A stretch of 64,000 nucleotides of DNA, taken from NCBI GenBank assembly GCA_964450685.1, contig CAYVDN010000010.1, positions 17,788-81,787 of the forward strand. The letters are read 5' to 3'. The stretch comes from JBAOHV01 sp964450685 (GTDB lineage Bacteria; Actinomycetota; Acidimicrobiia; Acidimicrobiales; Microtrichaceae). Positions 46,846 to 56,075 of the stretch are shown here, one piece after another (the stretch's first letter is position 1; each line of letters begins with the position of its first letter). Made by a program: the position numbers and the translations under genes. The notes beneath the pieces are model-generated. The model worked only from the letters and a program-made list of their open reading frames with translations, was not told where the DNA came from and ran no database searches.

Positions 46846-48375
46846 CTACTTCACGACGACGTCGCGGCAGCCGAGCGAGACCTCCTGGCCCGTCGGCAGG
46901 TCCAGCACGGTCGAGCAGATGGTGCGGGTACCCGGTGAGCCGCTCCAGGCGACCAGATAGGAGCCGTTGGTTGCTCGCACCTCACGTACCGCCCTCTGGG
47001 ATCCCATCGTCGACACCACGCGCACCACTGGCGCACCATCCGGATCGGATGCTGTTCCCCCGACGATGATCGTGCGACCGTCGGCGTACGCGGTGTGGAA
47101 GTTCCCGCCGGGCAGGCGGACCGGGTCCGGGATGGTGGGCGCTGCGCTCCCTGCACCCACCGTGAACTTCGTCGACATCAGCTGCGATCCCGGTGAGGCG
47201 GAGTTGACCGTCGAGCGGAAGTACGTGCCGGTGACGTCGCGCGTCCCTCCGGTGCCCGTCAGCCTGATGGTCGCCTTGTCGACCCTGCCGGAGACACCGA
47301 GCGGCCCGAGGATCTGTACCGCGGTGACGGTGCCGAGGCCGAACCAGCTGCCGAGTTGGGAGCCCGTGTAGGAGCGGGTCCAGGACCCGTTGGGGTTGCC
47401 CCCGGTCGCGTCGTAGGGGTCGGACACGCCACGCAGGTACGGCACAGAGCTGACCCAGACCGACTCGCTGTTCTCGGTGTGACCGCCTGAGGAGGCCGAG
47501 TAGACGGCGTCGATCAGGGAGCCGCCGTAGGTGATGACCTGGCGAGCGGTCTGGTCGACCGCAGCACGCCACGCGTCGACCTCGTAGCGGGTACCCGTGT
47601 AGGCCTGGTGCAACACCGACGAGTAGAGGTCGAAGTCGGAGCTGCCTCGCTGGTCGCGGCGCCGCTGGGCGAAGGTGCGCCCTGCGGTCGCCTGGGCCTT
47701 GAGGGCCTCTATCGGCCACGACGAGGGCATCTCTCCGAGGCCGTACAGGTACTGCTGCATGGTGAGTCCGCCCAGTACCGCACGCAGACCGCCGTTGGTG
47801 TCCGGTCCGATTGCCAGGATTCCGTAACGGTACGAGTAGCCCGAGGGTGTCACCCGCAGGTCGCCGTTGCCGGCGAACTGCACGAGCAGTGGGCCAGTGA
47901 CCGTGGTGTTGAGCGCGCCTGAGACGACCATGTCGGCGCCGGAGCGGGTGAACGTGATCGTCGATCCCGACCCGACTGTGCCGATCCCGGCGACGGTCGT
48001 GCTGCCCCCGGTGGTCAACGAGAACGAGGTGGTCTTCTCTCCGAGCAGGACCTTCAGGTCGTTGCCCACCTCCTCCTCGGCGCGGGTGACCACCTGCGTG
48101 CCCTGGTAGTAGTGGGTGAGGATCTGCTGGTGGTTCCAGCCGTTGGCGGCGAAGCCCCGGGCGCCCCACTGGCTCATGCCGATTCCGTGGCCCCAGCCGC
48201 CACCGCTGAAGGTGAACGACTCCTGGGCCGACACATCGGGTGTGTCGATCAGGACACCGTTGAGCGACAGGGCTGCACAGAGCAGCACTGCGGCGAATAC
48301 GCGCCCCAACAGACGCCCAGATGGGCGCCTGGCCAGGCGCGGACGATCGTTCCCGCTGATTGCATCGCCACTCAT
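46846..48375 (-). CDS. Secreted SpoIID/LytB-domain protein
   Basis: 509 residues from the ATG at 48375 (AAGAGG just upstream). An Arg-rich N-terminus and a hydrophobic segment (VFAAVLLCAALSLNGVLI) give a signal peptide. GGGWGHGIGMSQWGARGFA and later YLYGLGEMPSSWPIEALKAQ and SASSGGHTENSE match the SpoIID domain, whose sporulation version is a lytic transglycosylase on denuded peptidoglycan. In non-spore-forming actinobacteria the role is cell-wall remodelling by inference. The C-terminal 130 residues form a beta-rich domain with one Cys pair (ICSTVLDLP and LGCRDVVV). Confidence 0.87.
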   Translation of the reverse strand: MSGDAISGNDRPRLARRPSGRLLGRVFAAVLLCAALSLNGVLIDTPDVSAQESFTFSGGGWGHGIGMSQWGARGFAANGWNHQQILTHYYQGTQVVTRAEEEVGNDLKVLLGEKTTSFSLTTGGSTTVAGIGTVGSGSTITFTRSGADMVVSGALNTTVTGPLLVQFAGNGDLRVTPSGYSYRYGILAIGPDTNGGLRAVLGGLTMQQYLYGLGEMPSSWPIEALKAQATAGRTFAQRRRDQRGSSDFDLYSSVLHQAYTGTRYEVDAWRAAVDQTARQVITYGGSLIDAVYSASSGGHTENSESVWVSSVPYLRGVSDPYDATGGNPNGSWTRSYTGSQLGSWFGLGTVTAVQILGPLGVSGRVDKATIRLTGTGGTRDVTGTYFRSTVNSASPGSQLMSTKFTVGAGSAAPTIPDPVRLPGGNFHTAYADGRTIIVGGTASDPDGAPVVRVVSTMGSQRAVREVRATNGSYLVAWSGSPGTRTICSTVLDLPTGQEVSLGCRDVVVK

Positions 48376-48411
48376 CACCTCTTCTGTCGGAGTGCCGTGG
48401 TGTTGTCTTTA

Positions 48412-48440
48412 GATGATCGGCGCAGTCACTTGATGATCGG
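48412..48440. promoter_or_regulatory. Direct repeats in a divergent promoter region
   Basis: GATGATCGG at 48412-48420 and 48432-48440, 20 bases apart, about two helical turns. A related GGATCGG follows at 48444-48450. They lie between the divergent SpoIID and EEP nuclease genes and could be a regulator site. Confidence 0.35.
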
Positions 48441-48455
48441 TAAGGATCGGTGTCG

Positions 48456-49136
48456 GTGCGCATCGCCTCGTTCAACATCCATCACGGCGCCCCACCGGGT
48501 CGACTCGTGCGCAACGGCGCCATGGTCGAGGCGGTCGCGTCGCTGGACGCGGACCTCGTAGCGCTCCAGGAGGTCGACCGACGGGTGTTCCGGTCGTGGT
48601 TCGCCGACCAGGCCGGTGCGGCCGCGAGACGCACTGGTATGACAGCGAGGTTCGTCGCGACCCGCTGGTTCGGTCCCGGTGGTCGGTACGGACACGCCCT
48701 GCTGGTCAGGGGAAGGACCTTCGAACAGAGGGTGCTCGATCTTCCCGGTCCCGGCGAGCCGAGAGCGGCGCTGCTCAGCCGTGTCGCTGTCGGCGACATC
48801 GAGTTGAGTGTCGCGTCGACCCATCTGCAGAACCGTCGTCGCGGACGGTTCCACACCGCACCGGACCAGCTGCGGGCGGTTCTGGACGAGCTGGGCCGAT
48901 GGCCGCAGCCGTGGTGCCTGCTCGGTGACCTGAACCTGCGTCCCGACGGAGCGGTGCCGCCACTCGTCGCCGCGGGACTGGAGCCGGTCGAGTCACCCGC
49001 GACCTATCCAGCAGATCAGCCTCGGCTGTGCCTCGACTGGATCGCATTGGCAGGTTTGACCCCGACGGACGCACGGGTCGTCGACACGGGCGTGAGCGAT
49101 CACAGGGCCCTGGTCGTGGAGGCGAGCGCATCATGA
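48456..49136 (+). CDS. Endonuclease/exonuclease/phosphatase (EEP) family protein
   Basis: 226 residues from the GTG at 48456, chosen because family members start at RIASFNIHHG; a GTG at 48450 adds two residues. Asn9 in ASFNIHHG, Glu in LVALQEVDRR, GDLNLRPD and the final VSDHRALV give the metal and catalytic residues of the family. It is shorter than Mg-dependent DNA repair enzymes of this fold. Typical substrates are nucleic acids or phosphoesters. No signal peptide is seen. Confidence 0.88.
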   Translation: MRIASFNIHHGAPPGRLVRNGAMVEAVASLDADLVALQEVDRRVFRSWFADQAGAAARRTGMTARFVATRWFGPGGRYGHALLVRGRTFEQRVLDLPGPGEPRAALLSRVAVGDIELSVASTHLQNRRRGRFHTAPDQLRAVLDELGRWPQPWCLLGDLNLRPDGAVPPLVAAGLEPVESPATYPADQPRLCLDWIALAGLTPTDARVVDTGVSDHRALVVEASAS

Positions 49137-49197
49137 AACCGGGGGAGAATCCCTCACCCGCGGGTCCCATCTGCCGATCCGAGTGCCGATCACGCCC

Positions 49198-50004
49198 ATG
49201 ACCGACCCGTTCGACCCCTTGGATGCTCCCTTCGGTGAGCCGAGCACACCGTTGTTCGACGCGCCCGAGGAGATGGTCGCCGAGGTGTCCGTATCACCCC
49301 GCCAGCTCGACGGTCGGCTGGCGGTCGTCACCGGAGCGGCCGGGATGCTCGGCGCCGCCATATGTGCCGAGTTGAGCTACCGGGGAGCTGCAGTCTGCAT
49401 GGTGGGCCGCGACCTGGACGCACTCGACGCCACGGCCAGGACTCTCGGTCCTGGGGCGCTCAGCGCCCCCCTCTGCTGCGACCTCGCCATAGCGGACGAG
49501 ATCGCCGATGCGGTCCGCTTCGTCGAACGGCTCGACCGACCGGTCGACCTGCTCGTGCACGCAGCGGGACTCCAGGCGCCGGGACGGGTGACCGACAGCC
49601 CGGTGGACGCGCTCGACGAGCACTACCTGTTGAACGTGCGAGGGCCCTACGTGCTGTCGCAGTTGGTCGCCCCGTTGATGAGTTCCCCCGGAGGGCAGTG
49701 CGTCTTCGTGACCTCGGCGCCGCGTTCGGACCGCCGCGAAGGCGATGCACACCACACGATCACCCAGGCGGCTGCTCGGGCACTGGCTGACCAACTGCGA
49801 CTCGAGATCACCGGTAGCGGCGTTCGTGTGCTCACCGTGACAGCTGACGACTGGACCGACGTGCCTCGCAGCGCGGTGGACCCTGACGAATTCGCGGCGG
49901 GCCTCGCAGGCGGAGTCGTCGACGCCGTGGTGCAGACGGAGCTGGACGTAACCGAGCTCTCGGTCCGTGGCATTGCCCGCCCCGTGCGCACCGAGCGGCT
50001 GTAG
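49198..50004 (+). CDS. SDR-fold protein lacking the catalytic Tyr and Lys
   Basis: 268 residues from the ATG at 49198; a GTG at 49183 adds five. A 38-residue acidic, Pro-rich N-terminal extension precedes the Rossmann core, whose TGAAGMLG (45-52) and Asp-rich second strand are intact. The YxxxK motif is His186-Thr-Ile-Thr-Gln190, and NNAG is His-Ala-Ala-Gly (121-124). Ser173 is kept. It may still bind NAD(P) but classical hydride transfer is unlikely. It ends in TAG at 50002-50004, which also begins the -10-like box of the next gene. Confidence 0.78.
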   Translation: MTDPFDPLDAPFGEPSTPLFDAPEEMVAEVSVSPRQLDGRLAVVTGAAGMLGAAICAELSYRGAAVCMVGRDLDALDATARTLGPGALSAPLCCDLAIADEIADAVRFVERLDRPVDLLVHAAGLQAPGRVTDSPVDALDEHYLLNVRGPYVLSQLVAPLMSSPGGQCVFVTSAPRSDRREGDAHHTITQAAARALADQLRLEITGSGVRVLTVTADDWTDVPRSAVDPDEFAAGLAGGVVDAVVQTELDVTELSVRGIARPVRTERL

Positions 50005-50007
50005 CCT
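50002..50007 (+). promoter_or_regulatory. -10-like TAGCCT formed from a stop codon
   Basis: TAGCCT, six bases before the ATG at 50014. Its first three bases are the stop codon of the SDR-like gene. It supports ATG 50014 over the GTG at 50011. Confidence 0.5.
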
Positions 50008-50013
50008 CCGGTG

Positions 50014-50661
50014 ATGGTCAGGGTGTGCATGCGTCCGGGGTGTGATCGTCCCGCGGTTGCGCGCTTGAGCTACGACCCGGTCACCTGTGCGGTGTGGCTC
50101 GACGACATCGCAGAACGGGTCGGGCGTAACCAGGAGATCTGTGCCCTGCACGCCGAGAGGCTCACGGTTCCCCGCGGTTGGGAGCTCGCCGACCGTCGGG
50201 CCGAGCAGGCGCCGATGTTCGCGACGCCGGTGGTCGCCGGACGGGACGACAAGTCGCACAAGCGTCGCCGGCGGCGCTCGTCAGGGTCAGAAGCATCCGC
50301 GCAGACGCTCGCCCTGTTCGACGTCCTCCGACAGGAGCTCGCCGAGGCGGAAGCAGATCCGGCCACGGTCACAGGACCGAGTTCCGTGCCGGAGCCCGAG
50401 CCCGAGCCCGAGGCGATTCCCGAACCTGTCGCGGAGACGGTCCCGGAGCCGGCAGCCGAGCGCGACCCGTCGCATGAACCGGAACAAGAGCCGGCCCGTC
50501 CACCGGAGCCTGTGGACGGTGAGTCGGACGAGGATCGGACTCCCGACGCGCTGAAGGCCACCTCGCCGTTGCTGTCCCGGGCTTTCGCCGCGACTGGCCA
50601 CCAGCGCTCCGTGCTCACCCAGCTCTCACCCGCTGACGGCAGCACCGACAGCGACTCGTGA
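50014..50661 (+). CDS. DUF3499-like protein with a Pro-Glu repeat tail
   Basis: 215 residues. The first 60 residues match the small actinobacterial DUF3499 family: CMRPGCDRPAVARLSYD with two Cys, then ICALHAERLTVPRGWEL with Cys and His, probably a zinc-binding treble-clef-like domain. The next part is basic (DKSHKRRRRR) and the following 45 residues are Pro-Glu repeats (PEPEPEPEAIPEP and similar), strongly acidic. DUF3499 proteins have no known function. The unusual acidic tail may be flexible or surface-charged. It is followed 37 bases later by the fumarase gene. Confidence 0.78.
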   Translation: MVRVCMRPGCDRPAVARLSYDPVTCAVWLDDIAERVGRNQEICALHAERLTVPRGWELADRRAEQAPMFATPVVAGRDDKSHKRRRRRSSGSEASAQTLALFDVLRQELAEAEADPATVTGPSSVPEPEPEPEAIPEPVAETVPEPAAERDPSHEPEQEPARPPEPVDGESDEDRTPDALKATSPLLSRAFAATGHQRSVLTQLSPADGSTDSDS

Positions 50662-50686
50662 GTGTGCCCCGCCCGACGGCGGTGCA

Positions 50687-50692
50687 TACGGT
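50687..50692 (+). promoter_or_regulatory. -10-like TACGGT before the fumarase gene
   Basis: TACGGT, six bases before the ATG at 50699. The intervening GGGGAG would be a ribosome site if transcription starts further upstream. Confidence 0.5.
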
Positions 50693-50698
50693 GGGGAG

Positions 50699-52342
<1,644 letters not shown>

Positions 52343-52373
52343 CTGTCGGTGATCCGACCGGTTCAGCCGACAG
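52343..52373. terminator. Hairpin between convergent fumarase and patatin genes
   Basis: CTGTCGG (52343-52349) pairs with CCGACAG (52367-52373) around a 17-base loop. It overlaps the end of the patatin gene. A bidirectional terminator is plausible, but there is no T-run. Confidence 0.4.
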
Positions 52374-53364
52374 CCCTGAGCGGCTTCTGCAGCCAGTTGC
52401 GCCGGAAGGCGCGGCCTTCGCGGGTGGCGAGCAGGTCGGCCGTCCTGGCGTGTGCGAGCGTCGCAGTCTCGCTGCCGCTGCCCGGACGCAGGAGGTTGAG
52501 GCCGTGGATCTGCGCCTCGTGGGCGTCGGGGCGGATGACCAGCACCTCGACACCGGCGTCGCGTGCCTTGCGCAGCTCGCAGTCCAGTTCGCGGTGGAAC
52601 AGCTCCTTGGACACCCTCAGGTGCGGAGACGGAACACTCGACGGGTCGTAGGTCAACGGAGCCGCGACCACGATCAGCTCGGCGCCAGCCTCGATGGCGA
52701 CGTCCAGGTTGGTCGACGAGCTCACAGCGCCGTCGACGAGCATGCGCCTGCCGAGGCGCACCGGCGGGTACAGCATCGGCACGGCCGACGACGCGCGCAT
52801 CGCGTCGGGCAGGGCAGGCCTGTTGTCGGCCGGTGGGCCGAGCACGACGCGTCGCCCGGTGACCACGTCGAAGGCACACAAGGCCAGATCGCCGTCGGGC
52901 CATTCCTCCCCGGCCCAGTTGGCGAATTCCTGGCGTTGCTCCGTGGCCGAGCCCAGTCCGGCCCGGTAGAAGCGCTGCAGCGAGCGGGGAGGGTTCACCG
53001 CAGGCCAGCGAACGATCGATCGCTGCAACACCCAGGCCGAGCCGACCAGGCGTCGCGCGAGGCCTATCGGGGTCCGCCAACCCTGGTGGAACACGACATC
53101 GGGTCGGAAGAAGGGCTCGTCCTCGACGAAGGGGTGCTCGTCGGCATGAGCCAGCTCCCACACGTCGTCGAGGTCGTGACCGGCGCGCAGGATCGCTCCG
53201 ACTATCGCCCCTGCCGACGTGCCGACGATCAGATCCGCCCCGGCGGGATCCAACCCCGCGTCGGCGAGTGCCTTGCACACGCCGGCGTGGTACGCGATGC
53301 CCACCGTGCCACCCGCTCCCAGCACGATCGCCGTGCGGATCGGTCGTTCCTTGGTCGTTTGCAC
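52363..53364 (-). CDS. Patatin-like phospholipase
   Basis: 333 residues from a GTG at 53364, with GAGGGGG seven bases upstream. The oxyanion loop GAGGTVG (16-22), the nucleophile Ser50 in VGTSAG and Asp211 in LVDGAVSS form the Ser-Asp dyad of the family. The C-terminal 120 residues include a basic helix and a Trp near the end. It likely deacylates phospholipids or neutral lipids in the cytosol or at the membrane surface. It is close to RssA-type bacterial patatins in layout. Confidence 0.92.
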   Translation of the reverse strand: MQTTKERPIRTAIVLGAGGTVGIAYHAGVCKALADAGLDPAGADLIVGTSAGAIVGAILRAGHDLDDVWELAHADEHPFVEDEPFFRPDVVFHQGWRTPIGLARRLVGSAWVLQRSIVRWPAVNPPRSLQRFYRAGLGSATEQRQEFANWAGEEWPDGDLALCAFDVVTGRRVVLGPPADNRPALPDAMRASSAVPMLYPPVRLGRRMLVDGAVSSSTNLDVAIEAGAELIVVAAPLTYDPSSVPSPHLRVSKELFHRELDCELRKARDAGVEVLVIRPDAHEAQIHGLNLLRPGSGSETATLAHARTADLLATREGRAFRRNWLQKPLRAVG

Positions 53365-53480
53365 CGTCGCGCCCCCTCAGGTGAGGCCGACATCGTGCCC
53401 CCGAGACCCGTTCCCCGGCAATGGGTGGATCTGTCTGGGCCGATCGACCCACAGGTCTGCACCTGGGCCACACTGGGCGC

Positions 53481-53909
53481 GTGGAGCTGTCGCTGTTCAC
53501 GAACCTGCTGGGCGCTGTCGGTCTCGGAGCCGCGTCCGGACTGAACGCGTGGATCCCGCTGTTCGGCCTGGGTGTGGCTCAACGGTTGGGCATCGTGACG
53601 CTCACCGAGCCGTTCGATCAGCTCGGCTCGAACTGGGCCCTGGCAGTGCTGTCCGTGGTGTTCCTGGTCGACCTTGTGGGTGTCCGCCCTGCGCTGACAG
53701 CCGGAACCGGCGGTGTCGGCAACCCGATCGCATCGGCGGTGGAGGACGCGGTGTCGTTCGTCCTGACTGTCCTGGCGGTGCTGGTGCCGGTCATCGCGTT
53801 CGTGACGCTGGTCGTCGTCGCCGTGATCATTTACCGCAAAGTGGAACGCTGGCGCCGCCGTCGTGGCGAGCGGGGCCAGCAGGGCGAGCGAGGTGTCGTC
53901 CCCACATGA
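53481..53909 (+). CDS. DUF4126 membrane protein, apparently lacking its central part
   Basis: 142 residues from the GTG at 53481, three or four hydrophobic segments. The start ELSLFTNLLGAVGLGAASG and NAWIPLFGLG match DUF4126, and the end PALTAGTGGVGNPIASAVED matches its C-terminal half. Family members, as I recall them, are near 190 residues. Here VFLVDLVG runs straight into VRPALTAG, so about 50 central residues (second and third helices) appear to be missing, in frame. Function of the family is unknown. It is coupled to the CopC-CopD gene by a 4-base overlap. Confidence 0.75.
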   Translation: MELSLFTNLLGAVGLGAASGLNAWIPLFGLGVAQRLGIVTLTEPFDQLGSNWALAVLSVVFLVDLVGVRPALTAGTGGVGNPIASAVEDAVSFVLTVLAVLVPVIAFVTLVVVAVIIYRKVERWRRRRGERGQQGERGVVPT

Positions 53910-55498
53910 GTCGTTCCACGGTCCGTCTGGTCGCCCGCGTCGCTGTCCTGGTCGGGGTGATTCTCGCAGCGCTTCTGGTGGCTCCCGTCGTCGGCGCCCA
54001 CGCAGTGCTGACAGGGTCGCAACCAGCAGCTGACCAGGTGGTCGAGGAGCCACCCACCGAGATCGTGCTCACCTTCAGTGAGGGGATAAGCAGCGGATCC
54101 GACGGGGTCACCCTGCTCGACCCAGCGGGCGAGGTGGTCGACGGAGTCCGGGCTGGCTCCAGCGCGAACGTGGTCCGCGCGGCTGTGCCGGATCTGAGCA
54201 GCGACGGCTCCTACACGGTCACCTGGTCCGTCGTCTCCGCCGACGGACATCCGCTCCGTGGCAGCTACCTGTTCCACCTGCGCAACCGCAGCCTGGACGA
54301 GCCTGCCGCATCCGTCTCCGGCGGTGCATCACCGATGGCCTCAGCGGTGCGTGTGGCCGGATCCGTCTCAGCCGTGGTGGGTGTCGTCGCCGTGTTCGCG
54401 TGTGCTCTCCTGGGGCGGCGACCGCGGATGCGGTGGGTGCCGGTAGCGGTCGGGACGGCGCTGATGTCGATCGGCGCGGTGCTGGCGGTCGGAGAGGGGA
54501 TCGCCGATTCGCTGCAGCTGGTGCTGGCCACCGAGAGCGGGCGCATGGGGACGTTCGCCCTGGCACTCTCGTTCGTGGGCCTGGGGCTCTCCTGGTGGTC
54601 CAGGGGAGACCAGGTAGAGGTGGCGTTGGCCGCGGCTGTGACCGTGACGGTCGCCGCGCAGGGACATGCTGTGTCGTTGCCGCCGGTGTGGTTGTCGGCG
54701 GGGCTCACTGTGCTGCACGTCGCAGCCGCGGTCGGTTGGGCGGTCGCACTGGTCATGCTCGAGAACCGGGCTCGGGGTGATGATCCCGATCGGGTGTACG
54801 ACGCGGCAAGACGCTTCTCTCCCTGGGGAGCAGGTGCGGTGGTGGTCCTCGGTGCGACCGGACTGGCTCTGGTAGTCGACCGCGTCGGTCTGGACGGACT
54901 CACGTCGAGCACCTACGGCCGCCTGGGCGTCGCCAAGTCCGTCCTTCTCGTGGTCGCCGTTGGCCTGGCCGTCCACAACAGGTTCCGTGCGGCTCCGTCA
55001 CTCGCGGGACCCGACGGCGCAGCGGCACTGGCACGCTTCCGCTCGTCGATCAGGATCGAGATCGCCGTCCTTGCCCTCGCCCTGATCGCCGGTGTAGTCC
55101 TGGCGCAGGTACCACCCGAAGCCTCCGGATCCACGGAAATGCCCCCGGCCCCGTCCGGTGGACCGTTCGCCCAGAGCCAGCCGTTCGGTGACGGCGAGGT
55201 CGAGTTGACGGTTCAGCCCGGAACCCGGGGCACCAACGAGGTCCACATCACCGCTCTGGGTCCGGACGGTCGACTCATGGGCGACGTCGAGGAGTTCGTG
55301 TTGCAGATGTCGCTCCCGGAGCGCGACGTCGGACCGCTCGACGCCGAGCTGACGCGGATCACCAACGGGCACTCCACCGGATACGTCGAGGTGCCCTACC
55401 CGGGCGAGTGGACCTTCGACGTGTCTTCCAGGGTGTCGCAGTTCCGGGAGCTGCGCGCCAGTTTCACGGTCCCCGTCGGCGAGCCGACCGGAAACTAG
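53906..55498 (+). CDS. CopC-CopD fusion, copper transport/resistance protein
   Basis: 530 residues. A signal peptide (1-31) leaves His32 as first mature residue, and CopC continues to about 125 with Asp113 and His115 in SADGHPL. These three are the type of Cu(II) ligand set known in CopC. Eight or so helices (140-365) form CopD, with QGHAVSLPPV and a helix with LHVAAAVGWAV. A final 120-residue beta domain resembles the YtkA-like C-terminus. It imports or handles copper at the membrane. The ATG is overlapped by the DUF4126 stop (ATGA). It ends in TAG at 55496, part of the next -10-like box. Confidence 0.88.
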   Translation: MSRSTVRLVARVAVLVGVILAALLVAPVVGAHAVLTGSQPAADQVVEEPPTEIVLTFSEGISSGSDGVTLLDPAGEVVDGVRAGSSANVVRAAVPDLSSDGSYTVTWSVVSADGHPLRGSYLFHLRNRSLDEPAASVSGGASPMASAVRVAGSVSAVVGVVAVFACALLGRRPRMRWVPVAVGTALMSIGAVLAVGEGIADSLQLVLATESGRMGTFALALSFVGLGLSWWSRGDQVEVALAAAVTVTVAAQGHAVSLPPVWLSAGLTVLHVAAAVGWAVALVMLENRARGDDPDRVYDAARRFSPWGAGAVVVLGATGLALVVDRVGLDGLTSSTYGRLGVAKSVLLVVAVGLAVHNRFRAAPSLAGPDGAAALARFRSSIRIEIAVLALALIAGVVLAQVPPEASGSTEMPPAPSGGPFAQSQPFGDGEVELTVQPGTRGTNEVHITALGPDGRLMGDVEEFVLQMSLPERDVGPLDAELTRITNGHSTGYVEVPYPGEWTFDVSSRVSQFRELRASFTVPVGEPTGN

Positions 55499-55501
55499 CG
55501 T
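55496..55501 (+). promoter_or_regulatory. -10-like TAGCGT formed from a stop codon
   Basis: TAGCGT, seven bases before the ATG at 55509. The TAG is the stop codon of the copC-copD gene. Confidence 0.5.
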
Positions 55502-55508
55502 CGGTCCA

Positions 55509-56051
55509 ATGCAGACGGACGTCTCGGTGAAGATCCCCAAGAACGCGTGGATCATCTGGCTCGTGATGGGCCTGCTCAGCTCGGTGATCGGCACGTGGCT
55601 GATCTTCAGCCCGAAGGCTGCTGTCGCGACCTTGGCGATCCTGCTGGCGATCGCCCTCTTCCTCAACGGCCTGTTCGAGCTCGTCACCGCCGGTGACCGT
55701 CGACAGTCGTGGGTCGGCTACCTGCTCGGCGGACTGTTCCTGCTCGCCGGTGTCATAGTGCTGCTCCGCCCCGGCAAGTCGCTGTGGTTCCTGGCGATCG
55801 TCGTCGGTATCAGCGTGATCGTCACCGGACTTCTGCAACTCGTCGTCGCCATATCCGAGCGTGACGTCATCGGGCACTGGGGTCTGCTGGCGGTGCTCGG
55901 AGCGATCGGCATCGTCGTCGGTGCGCTGGCGATCGCCTGGCCGCAGATCACGGTGTGGGTGCTCGCACTCCTCATCGGGGTCAGGCTGGTGATCTTCGGG
56001 ATCATCCAGCTGGTCGTGGCGTTCCAGATGAAGTCGCTCGGCTCCGACTGA
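55509..56051 (+). CDS. HdeD-family (DUF308) membrane protein
   Basis: 180 residues with six hydrophobic helices in three pairs, each with short Gly/Pro turns: IIWLVMGLLSSVIGTWLIF, LGGLFLLAGVIVLLRPG, LLAVLGAIGIVVGALAIAWP. This repeated pattern and the length are typical of HdeD proteins, first known from acid resistance in E. coli. In actinobacteria they are common small membrane proteins of unclear role. A leaderless start is likely. It is convergent with the DUF2252 gene, 25 bases apart. Confidence 0.85.
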   Translation: MQTDVSVKIPKNAWIIWLVMGLLSSVIGTWLIFSPKAAVATLAILLAIALFLNGLFELVTAGDRRQSWVGYLLGGLFLLAGVIVLLRPGKSLWFLAIVVGISVIVTGLLQLVVAISERDVIGHWGLLAVLGAIGIVVGALAIAWPQITVWVLALLIGVRLVIFGIIQLVVAFQMKSLGSD

Positions 56052-56075
56052 GGGGACAGCCGAGCGGCCGGCGGG

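Noticed and set aside
53219..53905. A long N-terminal extension of the CopC-CopD frame overlapping the DUF4126 and patatin genes
   Set aside because: The signal peptide begins at the ATG at 53906, and the extension is Arg/Pro-rich shadow sequence.
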